Assembly: GCA_016286555.1 (NCBI GenBank)
Contig: JAEETA010000003.1
Span: forward strand, 1-64,000
Origin: Lachnospiraceae bacterium
Lineage (GTDB): Bacteria > Bacillota > Clostridia > Lachnospirales > Lachnospiraceae
Direction: 5' to 3'
Length of the DNA stretch: 64,000 bases
The notes beneath the pieces were generated by a model. The model had not been told where the DNA came from, did not search any database, and worked only from the letters and a program-made list of their open reading frames with translations. Position 1 is the stretch's first letter. The number at the start of each line of letters is the position of its first letter. This document shows positions 26,571-35,721 of this stretch, piece after piece. A program made the position numbers and the translations under genes.

Positions 26571-26717
26571 CCCGGGAAGGCATATACCCGGCGTGAGGAC
26601 AATGTTTTTCCGTCGGTACTTGCTCGAATAAGCCGACAGGCGCGATTCGAGCTTAGTACCGCTACGTGAAAAACCTTAACGGGAGTGTGTCCGAACACGG
26701 GTATATGCCTAGCCCGG
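26571..26717. repeat. 147-bp structured hairpin unit, right copy (inverted)
   Basis: Stem set: CCCGGG (26571-26576) with CCCGGG (26712-26717); GGCATATACCCG (26579-26590) with CGGGTATATGCC (26698-26709); GGACA with TGTCC; GTTTTTC (26604-26610) with GAAAAAC (26668-26674); CGGTACT-t-GCTCGAAT (26614-26629) with ATTCGAGC-tt-AGTACCG (26645-26661). The 84-base spacer between the units (26487-26570) has no gene. The whole 26323-26762 gap holds only this structure. Confidence 0.8.
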
Positions 26718-26762
26718 GCTGGTAGAACCCTACTAAATCTTGAAGGAATAACATCACTAAGT

Positions 26763-28535
26763 ATGGATACAAAAAAGCAACTCTCCACCGCCTACTACAT
26801 CGGTGTTGCAATCTTAATACTGGCCCTTCTGGCAACTGACAGTATCCTCATCGCCCGCCGAGAAGGCTACCACATGGACGAGATCCTCTCCTACGAACTC
26901 TCCAACGCAGAGTTCACCCCCTGGATCACTCCCATCCAGCCCGAAGGCCGTCTCGAGAAATACTACCGCGAGATGATCAGGGGAAACGGCATCCGCGAGA
27001 CCTTTTCCAATTTGTTTGCCCAGGTCAGCGACGTCCTCACAAGGAGATCCGCCTCCACCGCAGCAAACTATAAAGCCGATGTCTACGACGAGCCCGTGTG
27101 GTTTTCCGCAGATGACATTCATGACTACGTAACCTACGACAGCGAGGACAGCGTCCCCATCCTGTCCCCCTACTACAACTCCACCACCGATAACCACCCG
27201 CCCCTCTACTTCATCCTCGTGAACATCTTCAGCGTATTCGCGGGAGACAGCTTTTCCCAGTGGCCCGGCTCCATCCTCAACATGCTCTTCCTCGTGGCCG
27301 GCGTTCTTATGCTCCTCCGCCTTTTTGCGAAGGTCTACGGCAAACCTTACCTGGGATTGGCGGCAGCGGCTATGTACGGATTTTCCGCGGCGGGCATCAA
27401 CTCCGTCATGCTCATCCGCATGTATATAATGGTGGTTTTCTGGTGTCTGACCGTTATGTGCACCACCCTGGAGAAGCTTCACGCAGCCGAGGCCGGAGCG
27501 GAAGAGTCCCCCTTCGCGAAGCATAACAAACTCCTCATCTGGGGCACCGCTTTAGGATTCCTGAGCCAGTACTTCTTCTGCTTTTTTGCACTGATGCTGG
27601 CGGGCTGCACCATCGTAAGACTATTCAGAGCGGGACGGAAAAAGGACATCCTCTACTACCTCCGCTCCAACGCTTTTGCGGCACTGGCAGGACTTCTCCT
27701 GTACCCCTTCGCATTTCATGATCTCCTCCACACCGACCGCGGCGTGGAAGCCCTGGAGAGCATGACTTCCGGCCTGTCCGGATTGGCGGGACACATGGGA
27801 GACTTTGCACTGATCACCATCAAGGAGACCCTGGGAGGATGGATCGGATTTGCCGTATTTTTCCTCCTCATCGCGGTCCTCATTACCATCCGCTTCCCGG
27901 AAGGGACGGTGAAAAATATCATTACCCCCGCGGTCTGCTTCCTTGGGTACTTCCTCATCGTCAGCCGCGTGGCGCCCTATCAGGTGGATCGCTACATGAT
28001 GCCTGCGTTCCCTATGATCGCAGTGATCTTTGTACTGTTGCTGGACGCACTCCTCGTAAGGACCGGGGAGCTCATCCGGAACGGAAAGGGGGAAGCCCTG
28101 GAGATCCCGCCCCGTTTGAGAGGAGCTGTTCTCGCGTTGGGACTCCTCCTGGTGCTGCCGGGGCTGTTAATCCATTTTGACGATCAGGAATACTCCTTCC
28201 GGGGGTATAATACCCAGGTCGCGGTGGCGGATTCCTACGCGGATCTGGACTGCATCTGCATCCATCCCGGGTACGGTTTTTACCGGAATGTGCCGGAGAT
28301 GATGCGGTATCGCAACTCTCTCATTACCAAGGAAGAGGAGCTGCTGGAGCGGGTCTATGACCAGCGGATCGTGGATGATACTGAGATGATCCTCATCTGC
28401 GGCAATGGCGTGGACCGGGAGAAAATGCTGGAATACATGAGTTCCTGGTACGGATTTACCGAGAGCGAAGTGCTCTTGCAGGAAGGCATCTACGGCGATA
28501 CGATCCTCCGGATCGCAAAGCCGGAGGCAAAATAG
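26763..28535 (+). CDS. Membrane glycosyltransferase, GT-C/family 39-like
   Basis: The product is about 590 residues with some twelve helices. The first extracytoplasmic loop begins GYHMDEILSYELSN; an Asp-Glu pair after helix 1 is the catalytic-type motif of GT-C enzymes using polyprenyl-phosphate sugars. A later loop has NSTTDNHPPLYFILVN, the His-Pro-Pro-x-Tyr motif common in family 39/ArnT-like proteins. The start at 26763 has AAGGAA upstream. It lies 15 bases before pseC. It probably transfers a lipid-linked sugar to a surface glycan or protein. Confidence 0.78.
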   Translation: MDTKKQLSTAYYIGVAILILALLATDSILIARREGYHMDEILSYELSNAEFTPWITPIQPEGRLEKYYREMIRGNGIRETFSNLFAQVSDVLTRRSASTAANYKADVYDEPVWFSADDIHDYVTYDSEDSVPILSPYYNSTTDNHPPLYFILVNIFSVFAGDSFSQWPGSILNMLFLVAGVLMLLRLFAKVYGKPYLGLAAAAMYGFSAAGINSVMLIRMYIMVVFWCLTVMCTTLEKLHAAEAGAEESPFAKHNKLLIWGTALGFLSQYFFCFFALMLAGCTIVRLFRAGRKKDILYYLRSNAFAALAGLLLYPFAFHDLLHTDRGVEALESMTSGLSGLAGHMGDFALITIKETLGGWIGFAVFFLLIAVLITIRFPEGTVKNIITPAVCFLGYFLIVSRVAPYQVDRYMMPAFPMIAVIFVLLLDALLVRTGELIRNGKGEALEIPPRLRGAVLALGLLLVLPGLLIHFDDQEYSFRGYNTQVAVADSYADLDCICIHPGYGFYRNVPEMMRYRNSLITKEEELLERVYDQRIVDDTEMILICGNGVDREKMLEYMSSWYGFTESEVLLQEGIYGDTILRIAKPEAK

Positions 28536-28549
28536 GGAAAGGAGATCCT

Positions 28550-29779
28550 ATGAGCAACGAAGAAATGAAAGAAAATCCCACAAATATTCCCGCCATTGCA
28601 GGCGGTACTCCCATCCGTCAGGGAAAACCGACCCTGTATTACGGAAAGCAGCTGGTGGAGGAGGATGATATCCAGGCAGTAGCCGAGGTGCTGCGGAGCC
28701 CTGATATCACCTGCGGCCCCAAGATCAGTGAGCTGGAGGAAGAACTTTGCCGTGTGACTGGTGCCCGCTATGCCGTGGCCTGTTCCAACGGCACCGCAGC
28801 CCTGCACATGGCATGCATGGCAGCCGGCATCACCAAGGGAGATGAGGTCATCGTATCCTCCCTGACCTTTGCAGCTTCCGCAAACTGCGTTCTGTACTGC
28901 GGCGCTACTCCTGTTTTCGCGGATATTCGGGAAGATACCTACAATATTGACATTGAGTCAATAAAAGAGAAGATCACTCCCCGCACCCGTGCCATCATCG
29001 CGGTGGACTTTACCGGCCAGGCGGTACAGCTGAAAGAGATCCTGGCCCTGTGCAGAGAACACAGACTCCTCCTCATCGAGGATGCGGCTCATTCCCTGGG
29101 AACCAAGTACATGGGACGCCCCGTGGGCTCCATTGCGGACATCACCACCTTCAGCTTCCATCCGGTGAAGACCGTGACCTGCGGCGAGGGCGGTGCCTGC
29201 ACCACCAACAATACCGAGATCGCTCTGAACCTGGCGCTGCTCCGTTCCCATGGCATCACCCGGAACAAGGATATCGAAAGACACCCCAGCGACGATCCCT
29301 GGTACAACGAGCAGGTACTTCTGGGCTTCAACTACCGCATGACCGATTTCCAGGCGGCAATGCTCCTGAGCCAGTTGAAGAAGCTGGATCGTTTCGTGGC
29401 AGCCAGAGCAGCCATTCGGGAAAAATACAACAAGGCATTTGCGGACATCCCGCAGCTCATTCTCCAGACCAACATTCCGGAGTCCGAGACGGCGCAGCAC
29501 CTCTACATCCTGCGGCTGAATGCAAAGAAGATCTCCTGCAACCGGAGACAGTTCTTCGATGCGCTGTGCGCCGAGGGAATCCATCCCCAGGTGCACTACC
29601 TGCCGGTGTATCGCCATTCCTTCTACGAGTCCATCGGCTATGCGCCCAACGAGTGCCCTGTGGCCAACAAGATCTACTACGGCATCGTCAGCATTCCCCT
29701 GTATCCCGCCCTTACGGAAGAGGACACGGATGATGTCATCGCAGCTGTAAAGAGGATCTGCGAGTACTTCGCTATCTAA
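28550..29779 (+). CDS. pseC: UDP-4-amino-4,6-dideoxy-N-acetyl-L-altrosamine transaminase type (DegT/DnrJ/EryC1)
   Basis: The 409-residue PLP aminotransferase has IPAIAGGTPIRQGKPTLYYG, then YGKQLVEEDDIQAV, SNGTAALHMACMAAG, ATPVFADIREDTYNID, the PLP Lys in SFHPVKTVTCGEGG and LGFNYRMTDFQAAML. The segments LYCGATPVFADI and RSHGITR...WYNEQ favour the pseudaminic acid aminotransferase PseC over other sugar aminotransferases. It should aminate the 4-keto UDP-sugar with glutamate as donor. AAAGGAGA lies 5-7 bases before the ATG. It heads the pse gene group. A bacillosamine/legionaminic route enzyme (PglE/LegC) is the main alternative. Confidence 0.88.
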   Translation: MSNEEMKENPTNIPAIAGGTPIRQGKPTLYYGKQLVEEDDIQAVAEVLRSPDITCGPKISELEEELCRVTGARYAVACSNGTAALHMACMAAGITKGDEVIVSSLTFAASANCVLYCGATPVFADIREDTYNIDIESIKEKITPRTRAIIAVDFTGQAVQLKEILALCREHRLLLIEDAAHSLGTKYMGRPVGSIADITTFSFHPVKTVTCGEGGACTTNNTEIALNLALLRSHGITRNKDIERHPSDDPWYNEQVLLGFNYRMTDFQAAMLLSQLKKLDRFVAARAAIREKYNKAFADIPQLILQTNIPESETAQHLYILRLNAKKISCNRRQFFDALCAEGIHPQVHYLPVYRHSFYESIGYAPNECPVANKIYYGIVSIPLYPALTEEDTDDVIAAVKRICEYFAI

Positions 29780-29801
29780 AGCTTAAGGCAGGGAACCTAC
29801 C

Positions 29802-31418
29802 TTGAATCTGAAAGAAAAAATCGTCAAGTGCATAGAGATCCTCCTCCTGCTTGCAGGCGGCTTCCTGACAGCCTTTTTCTACAGGCTGCAGATGAAATTC
29901 TCCGTCTGGAACACCCTGGGAGAGGAGAAGATCCACATCGATCTGCAGAGCATGAACCGGCAGATCGGCGGCATTGTGGCTGTGGCAGTGATGATCGCTG
30001 TGTCATATTTCCTGCTGCGAATGCTGAGAAATAAGGGCTGCGACCGTCTACCCGGAAGCTGGGTTGCGGTATTTACCGGGCTCTACGCTCTGGTGCTTTT
30101 CCTCTGGATCGCACTGCTGAAAATGCCCCTGATCCCGGACGATACGGGTCTTTGCTACTCCAGCGCGGAAGCCATTTTCCTGAACAATTTCACGGATTAT
30201 GCTTTTGCAAAGGATTACCTCAGTCGCTGTCCCCAGCAGCTGGGCATCGTCAGCATCGACCTGCTGGGCATGCGGTTCATGGGAGAAAAAGCAGATCTCT
30301 TTTTCCAGGGGATCAACGCGCTGCTGCTGATCCTGGCGTATCTGGCGGGAGCGCGGCTGACGGGCGACCTTTCCGAGCGGTTTGAAAATCCCCTGCCGGA
30401 GCTTCTGTGGCTGATCTTCGGACTGCTGAATGCACCCGTGATCTGCTATGTGAATTACCTCTACGGCGATGTGGCGTGCCTCAGCGCCATGCTTATCGGG
30501 ACCTGGGCACTGACGGAGTACATGAAGTCCCGAAAAATGGCCTGGCTGGCGGTACTGCTTCCCATTACCGCTGTGGGCACATTGCTTCGAATGAACACGC
30601 TGGTCTTTGTGATTGCGGCGGTACTGGTTCTTCTGCTGCAGGCCTTTCTGGACAGGCGTCCGGCCCATCTGGTGGCAGTATTTTTGCTCCTGGCTGCGGC
30701 CCTTCTGCCCTCGCCCATCCTGCGGTCCGTGTATGACCGGAACCCGGAGCTGTACTTTAACGGCGGGATCCCCAATTCCCTCTACATTGCCATGGGACTC
30801 CATGACAGCTGGGTGGGGCCGGGATGGTATGATGATTCCAACCGCACCGTGTATCTGGAGACGGACGGCGATATCGAGCAGTGCAGGGAGATCGCCCGCG
30901 CAGACATTTCTGCAGCGCTGGACAGATACAGAGAAGATCCTGCCTATGCGAAGGATTTCTTCTATCGCAAGGTCCTGACCCAGTGGGCGGAACCCTCTTA
31001 CGGATCCATTTTCTGCTGTCTCTATTGCGGGTCCGAAAATGAGAAGGCGGCGGGCTTTGTCAACGAGCTGGTCTACGGGAAGGCAAACGGGCCCTACCGC
31101 ACATGGCTTGGGATTTTCCAGGGGATCCTTTACGCGGGGATGTTCCTGGGAGCACTTTTTGAATTGTTGGAACTCCTCACCGGAAAACGGGAGCCGGATC
31201 TCGTGCGGATCCTGCCCTGGCTGACATTGCTGGGAGGATTTTTGTTCAGTATTTTGTGGGAGGCCAAAAGCCGTTATATCATGGAATATGTGGTCCTCCT
31301 GATCCCCTATGCGGCCATCGGCTACGGAGAACTGGTGCGGCGGCTTTCGCAGCTGCGCGTCTCCGGGGGCGTAAGCGTCCGCAGGGATTCCGGAAACGGA
31401 AAAGACAGAAAGCACTGA
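29802..31418 (+). CDS. Polytopic membrane glycosyltransferase, GT39-like
   Basis: The 538-residue protein has about twelve helices. The loop LKMPLIPDDTGLCYSSAEAI has the Asp-Asp pair of GT-C enzymes, and the C-terminal WEAKSRYIMEYVVLLIPYAAIGYG is like the end of Gram-positive mannosyltransferase-type membrane proteins. Start is TTG with only a weak AGGGAA upstream. It lies inside the pse group, 22 bases after pseC and 54 bases before the dehydratase, so it is likely co-expressed. The hydrophilic stretch at about residues 330-410 should face outside. Confidence 0.75.
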   Translation: MNLKEKIVKCIEILLLLAGGFLTAFFYRLQMKFSVWNTLGEEKIHIDLQSMNRQIGGIVAVAVMIAVSYFLLRMLRNKGCDRLPGSWVAVFTGLYALVLFLWIALLKMPLIPDDTGLCYSSAEAIFLNNFTDYAFAKDYLSRCPQQLGIVSIDLLGMRFMGEKADLFFQGINALLLILAYLAGARLTGDLSERFENPLPELLWLIFGLLNAPVICYVNYLYGDVACLSAMLIGTWALTEYMKSRKMAWLAVLLPITAVGTLLRMNTLVFVIAAVLVLLLQAFLDRRPAHLVAVFLLLAAALLPSPILRSVYDRNPELYFNGGIPNSLYIAMGLHDSWVGPGWYDDSNRTVYLETDGDIEQCREIARADISAALDRYREDPAYAKDFFYRKVLTQWAEPSYGSIFCCLYCGSENEKAAGFVNELVYGKANGPYRTWLGIFQGILYAGMFLGALFELLELLTGKREPDLVRILPWLTLLGGFLFSILWEAKSRYIMEYVVLLIPYAAIGYGELVRRLSQLRVSGGVSVRRDSGNGKDRKH

Positions 31419-31472
31419 CGGCCGCCCTGTGCGGCTGAGCGAGGCGCCGGAGGCGCTTTGCGGGGAGAAACT

Positions 31473-33389
31473 ATGAGCAACCTTTGGAAGGATTTTTTCA
31501 CAAAAGCACCGAATACGAAATTCACCAAGATCCCCATTGTGCGGATCCTGGCCCTGATATTCCTGGACATCATGACGAGCCTGACCTGTTCCTTCATGGC
31601 CATCTATATCAGGTATGATTTCCGGATCACCGATATCGAGAAACGGTTCTGGGACGCTTATGTGGCGGGGATCCTGCCCATCATCCTCATTACCCTGGGA
31701 TGCTTTGCGATATTCGGACTTTACAATTCGGTGTGGCGCTACGCCAGTGCCAACGAGCTGGTGAAGATCGTGGTTTCCACCCTCATCGCGGCGTTGCTGT
31801 TCCTTGCAGAGAGCAGGCTGACGCACCACTATCTGCCCAGAAGCTACTATCCCTTCTACTGGGTGTTCATGATGATTGCCACCTGTCTGGTGCGTTTCGG
31901 CTACCGGATCTTGCGACTCATCAATGCCAAGCGCAAGGACCTGTTCTCCCACAGTGAGATCTCCAACGTGATGGTGGTGGGTGCCGGTGCTGCGGGCGAT
32001 ATGATCCTGAAGGAAATCGAGAGCAGCAGGTATCTTGCGATGCAAGCCCGCTGTATCATCGATGACAACCCCGGCTGTCACGGCAAGAAGATGCGCGGCA
32101 TTCCCATCGTGGGAGATCGGAATGACATTCCCAAAGCCGTGGAAAAATATCAGATCGACGAGATCATTTTTGCCATTCCTTCCGCAAACGTTCAGACCAG
32201 GAAGGAGATCCTGGAGATTGCCAAGGAGACGGGCTGTAAACTGCGTACCCTGCCGGGTATGTACCAGCTCATCAGCGGCGATGTGTCCGTGGCAAAGCTG
32301 AAGGACGTGGACATCGAGGATCTGCTGGGCAGAGAACCGGTGAAGATCAACAATGACGAAGTCCTGAAGATGGTCATGGGCAAGAAGGTGCTGGTCACCG
32401 GCGGCGGCGGCTCCATCGGAAGCGAGCTTTGCCGGCAGATTGCAGCCCACGATCCCGCACTTTTGATCATTTTCGACATCTACGAAAACAATGCTTACGA
32501 CATCCAGCAGGAGCTGATGCGCAAGTACCCTTCCCTGAATCTGGAGGTACTCATCGGATCTGTCCGTAACACCGCAAGGGTGGAGAGCATTTTTGAAAAA
32601 TACCGTCCCGACATCGTTTACCATGCGGCAGCCCACAAGCATGTGCCGCTGATGGAGGCCAGCCCCGGCGAGGCCATCAAGAACAATGTCATGGGTACCT
32701 GGAAGGTGGCCCAGGCGGCGGACAAATACCATGTGGAGCGCTTCGTGCTGATCTCCACTGACAAGGCTGTCAATCCCACCAATGTCATGGGTGCTTCCAA
32801 GCGCATCTGTGAGATGGTGATCCAGATGATCAACCTTCACTCCGAGACCGGATTTGTGGCGGTGCGTTTCGGCAACGTGCTGGGCAGCAACGGCAGCGTG
32901 ATCCCCCTCTTCAAGCAACAGATCGCAGAGGGCGGCCCCGTGACGGTGACGGATCCCGAGGTCATCCGCTACTTCATGTCCATCCCCGAGGCCGTGAGTC
33001 TGGTGCTGCAGGCAGGTGCCTACGCACAGGGCGGAGAGGTTTTTGTCCTGGATATGGGCAAGCCCATGAAGATCGTGGACCTGGCGGAAAACCTCATCAA
33101 ACTCTCCGGTTATCGTGTGGGAGAGGACATTGAGATCCGTTTTACGGGCCTGCGTCCCGGTGAAAAAATGTACGAAGAGCTGCTGATGAAGGCCGAGGGT
33201 CTGAAGCAGACGAAAAACGAGCTGATCTATGTGGGAGAGCCCATTCCCTTTGACGAGAAGGTGTTCCGTGAGCAGCTGCAGCGCCTGGAAGATGCGGTGG
33301 CCACGGAGGATGTGGACATCCGGCCTCTCATCCGGGAGATCGTTCCCACCTATCATTACGAAGATAAGGAACCGGAGGCAGAAAAGTAA
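31473..33389 (+). CDS. Membrane UDP-GlcNAc 4,6-dehydratase (CapD/PglF/WbpM family)
   Basis: The 638-residue protein has four N-terminal membrane helices (to about residue 140), a first Rossmann-like part with MVVGAGAAGDMILKEI, and the dehydratase domain with GGGGSIGSELCRQI near residue 310. The active-site segment STDKAVNPTNVMGASKR shows the methionine in place of the usual tyrosine that is typical for this family. FTGLRPGEKMYEELL closes it. It oxidises and dehydrates UDP-GlcNAc to the 4-keto-6-deoxy sugar. In a pse group one would expect a soluble PseB; this retaining-type enzyme feeds bacillosamine or legionaminic routes elsewhere. ATG 31473 has GGGAG 7 bases upstream. Confidence 0.93.
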   Translation: MSNLWKDFFTKAPNTKFTKIPIVRILALIFLDIMTSLTCSFMAIYIRYDFRITDIEKRFWDAYVAGILPIILITLGCFAIFGLYNSVWRYASANELVKIVVSTLIAALLFLAESRLTHHYLPRSYYPFYWVFMMIATCLVRFGYRILRLINAKRKDLFSHSEISNVMVVGAGAAGDMILKEIESSRYLAMQARCIIDDNPGCHGKKMRGIPIVGDRNDIPKAVEKYQIDEIIFAIPSANVQTRKEILEIAKETGCKLRTLPGMYQLISGDVSVAKLKDVDIEDLLGREPVKINNDEVLKMVMGKKVLVTGGGGSIGSELCRQIAAHDPALLIIFDIYENNAYDIQQELMRKYPSLNLEVLIGSVRNTARVESIFEKYRPDIVYHAAAHKHVPLMEASPGEAIKNNVMGTWKVAQAADKYHVERFVLISTDKAVNPTNVMGASKRICEMVIQMINLHSETGFVAVRFGNVLGSNGSVIPLFKQQIAEGGPVTVTDPEVIRYFMSIPEAVSLVLQAGAYAQGGEVFVLDMGKPMKIVDLAENLIKLSGYRVGEDIEIRFTGLRPGEKMYEELLMKAEGLKQTKNELIYVGEPIPFDEKVFREQLQRLEDAVATEDVDIRPLIREIVPTYHYEDKEPEAEK

Positions 33390-33391
33390 CT

Positions 33392-34081
33392 ATGAGGAGT
33401 ATTGCCATCATAACCGCCCGGGGCGGCAGCAAGCGCATTCCCCGCAAAAATATCAGGGACTTCTGCGGCAAGCCCATCCTGGCTTACTCCATAGAAGCAG
33501 CGCTGCAGGCGGGATGCTTTGACGAGGTCATGGTTTCCACCGACGATCCCGAGATTGCAGAGATTGCAAAGCGTTACGGTGCATCCGTGCCTTTCTATCG
33601 CAGTCCCGAAACCTCCGGAGATTTTGCCGGCACGGCGGAGGTATTGCTGGAGGTGCTGGAAGAATATGAAAAGCGGGGACAGACCTTTGATCTGGCCTGC
33701 ATCCTTTATCCCACGGCGCCTTTTGTTACGGCGGAGCGTCTGCGGGAGAGTGCGGAGCTGATGAAGGGTTCCGATGCGGACAGCCTGCTTCCCGTGGTGC
33801 GTTTTTCCTATCCCGTGCAGCGTTCTCTCGTCCTGCGGGAGGGAATGCTGGTGTTCGAACAGCCTCAGTATCTCACCGCCAGATCCCAGGACCTGGATCC
33901 TCATTTCCATGATGCGGGTCAGTATGTATTTTTCCGGCCCAAGAGTCTGCGGCGGAATCGCAATCTTCTCATCGGAAAGATCCTCCCCATGGAGATCCCG
34001 GAGACGGAGGTGCAGGACATTGACACGGAGACGGATTGGCAGCTGGCGGAGGTGAAGTACCGTCTGCTGCGGGAAGTGTAA
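33392..34081 (+). CDS. pseF: Pseudaminic acid cytidylyltransferase
   Basis: The 229-residue protein belongs to the CMP-sialic acid synthetase family: AIITARGGSKRIPRKNI at the start, MVSTDDPEIAEIA, LYPTAPFVTAERL, and the C-terminal VQDIDTETDWQLAE. The pattern SYPVQRSL and FHDAGQYVFF favours PseF among the nonulosonic acid enzymes. It joins CMP to the nine-carbon sugar. Only two bases separate it from the dehydratase stop codon, so translation is probably coupled. Confidence 0.9.
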   Translation: MRSIAIITARGGSKRIPRKNIRDFCGKPILAYSIEAALQAGCFDEVMVSTDDPEIAEIAKRYGASVPFYRSPETSGDFAGTAEVLLEVLEEYEKRGQTFDLACILYPTAPFVTAERLRESAELMKGSDADSLLPVVRFSYPVQRSLVLREGMLVFEQPQYLTARSQDLDPHFHDAGQYVFFRPKSLRRNRNLLIGKILPMEIPETEVQDIDTETDWQLAEVKYRLLREV

Positions 34082-34085
34082 GAGA

Positions 34086-34637
34086 ATGAGTAAGTATACC
34101 CTGCGGGAGATCGGCGGCGACGAGGATCTGGAACGGATTATGCGCTGGCGGATGGACCCGAAGATCACAAAATATATGAATACGGACCCTGTCCTTACCC
34201 TGGAAGGGCAGAGAAAATGGGCGAAAAAAATTGCATCGGATCCCGATGTATGGTATCGTATCGTGCTTGTGGACGATGCGCCGGCAGGAGTCATCAATCT
34301 GACGCATCTCACGGAGCCCGAGGGGCGCATCGGATGGGCCTACTACATCGGCGAGGAGAAGCTTCGCAGCATGGAACTGGCCATCGCTCTGGAAGCGGGG
34401 ATGTACGACTACGTATTTGATACCCTGGGAAAAACGGCCGTGGTCAGCGACGTATTTTCGAAAAACAAGGGCGTCATCACCCTGCACAAACTGCTGGGAT
34501 GCGAGATCAAGGCAGTGGTGCCGGAAGCAGTGACGAAAAACGGCGAGAGCTTCGAAGTTACCTATATGGAAATGACGGCGGAGCGCTGGGCAGAGCAGCG
34601 GAAGAACCTGAAGGTGCAGGGGATTGCGTTTGTTTGA
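34086..34637 (+). CDS. pseH: GNAT N-acetyltransferase, PseH-like
   Basis: The 183-residue protein is a GNAT acetyltransferase. It has YTLREIGGDEDLERIMRWRM, typical WRM-type opening of sugar N-acetyltransferases, a central GRIGWAYYIGEE, and a late VSDVFSKNKGVITLHKLLGC segment as in RimJ/RimL-like folds. In the pse set PseH acetylates the 4-amino group of the UDP-aminosugar before hydrolysis. The gene starts 5 bases after pseF stops. Assignment to PseH relies on context as well as on the fold. Confidence 0.82.
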   Translation: MSKYTLREIGGDEDLERIMRWRMDPKITKYMNTDPVLTLEGQRKWAKKIASDPDVWYRIVLVDDAPAGVINLTHLTEPEGRIGWAYYIGEEKLRSMELAIALEAGMYDYVFDTLGKTAVVSDVFSKNKGVITLHKLLGCEIKAVVPEAVTKNGESFEVTYMEMTAERWAEQRKNLKVQGIAFV

Positions 34638-34649
34638 CGGAGGATGGAT

Positions 34650-35705
34650 ATGAATCACGAGGTTATGATCGGAAAGAACAGGATAGCGGCGGATGCGCCC
34701 ACCTATGTCATTGCGGAGCTTTCCGGTAATCACAATATGGATTATGACAGAGCTGTCAGGATTATCGAGGCGGCTGCGGAAGCGGGAGCAGATGCCATCA
34801 AGGTGCAGACCTACACGGCGGACACCATCACCCTGGATTGCGACGATCCCTGTTTCCAGATCACCCAGGGAACTCTCTGGGACGGCACCACGCTGCACAA
34901 GCTCTACGAGAAGGCCTATACCCCTTGGGAATGGCAGCCGAAGCTTCGCGACAGAGCCCTTGCGTTGGGGCTGGACTTTTTCTCCTCCCCCTTTGATCCC
35001 ACTTCCGTGGACTTCCTGGAGGGGCTGGATGTGCCCTGCTACAAGATCGCATCCTTCGAAATCACGGACATTCCTCTGATCAGGAAGTGCGCCCTGCTGG
35101 GAAAGCCCCTTATCATTTCCACCGGTATCGCCCACATCGAGGACATCGAACTGGCGATGGATACCTGCAGAGAGGCGGGGAACGAGAACGTGATCCTCCT
35201 GAAATGCAGCTCTGCATATCCCACACCTTATGAAGATATCAATTTGAAGACCATGGTAAACATGGCTCAGACTTTTGACTGTGTAACGGGTCTGTCGGAT
35301 CATACCATGGGCAGCGCCGTTGCCGTGGCATCCGTTGCCATGGGGGGCCGCGTGGTGGAAAAGCATCTCACCCTTCGCCGTGCGGACGGCGGCGTGGACA
35401 GTGCGTTTTCCATGGAGCCTGAGGAGTTCCGCCGCATGGTGGACGAGATCCGCATCGTGGAGAAGGCGGTAGGCACCGTGACCTATGAACTGGGAGAAAA
35501 GCAGACCAGGGAGCGGGAGCATGCCAGAAGCCTTTTCATTGCGCAGGATATGAAGAAGGGAGACGTGTTTACTCCCGAGAATCTGCGGAGCGTGCGTCCG
35601 GGCTGCGGCCTGCACACAAAGTACTACGACGAGCTTCTGGGGAAGCGGATTTCCAGGGATGCCAAGCTGGGAACTCCCATGAGCTGGGATTTGCTGGAAC
35701 ATTGA
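34650..35705 (+). CDS. pseI: Pseudaminic acid synthase
   Basis: The 351-residue NeuB-family enzyme condenses the free 2,4-diacetamido hexose with phosphoenolpyruvate. Motifs: YVIAELSGNHNMDYDRA, ADAIKVQTYTADTITL, FFSSPFDPTSVDFLE, YKIASFEITDIPLI, KCSSAYPTPYEDINL and GLSDHTMGSAVAVASVAMGG. HLTLRRADGGVDSAFSMEPE, with its GGVDSAFS, favours PseI over NeuB or LegI. The last 60 residues are a SAF domain. ATG 34650 is chosen because GGAGG ends 6 bases upstream; ATG 34644 would have no spacing. It follows pseH closely. Confidence 0.93.
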   Translation: MNHEVMIGKNRIAADAPTYVIAELSGNHNMDYDRAVRIIEAAAEAGADAIKVQTYTADTITLDCDDPCFQITQGTLWDGTTLHKLYEKAYTPWEWQPKLRDRALALGLDFFSSPFDPTSVDFLEGLDVPCYKIASFEITDIPLIRKCALLGKPLIISTGIAHIEDIELAMDTCREAGNENVILLKCSSAYPTPYEDINLKTMVNMAQTFDCVTGLSDHTMGSAVAVASVAMGGRVVEKHLTLRRADGGVDSAFSMEPEEFRRMVDEIRIVEKAVGTVTYELGEKQTREREHARSLFIAQDMKKGDVFTPENLRSVRPGCGLHTKYYDELLGKRISRDAKLGTPMSWDLLEH

Positions 35706-35721
35706 CATTGGGAGATTTTGC

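Noticed and set aside
26345-26596. Short open frames inside the paired hairpin region
   Set aside because: They lie in a strongly structured repeat, have no ribosome site and the protein shows no family trait.
30048-33356. Open frame of 1102 codons on the minus strand across the pse genes
   Set aside because: Antisense to three clear genes; His/Gln/Asp-rich composition typical of a shadow frame; no start signal.
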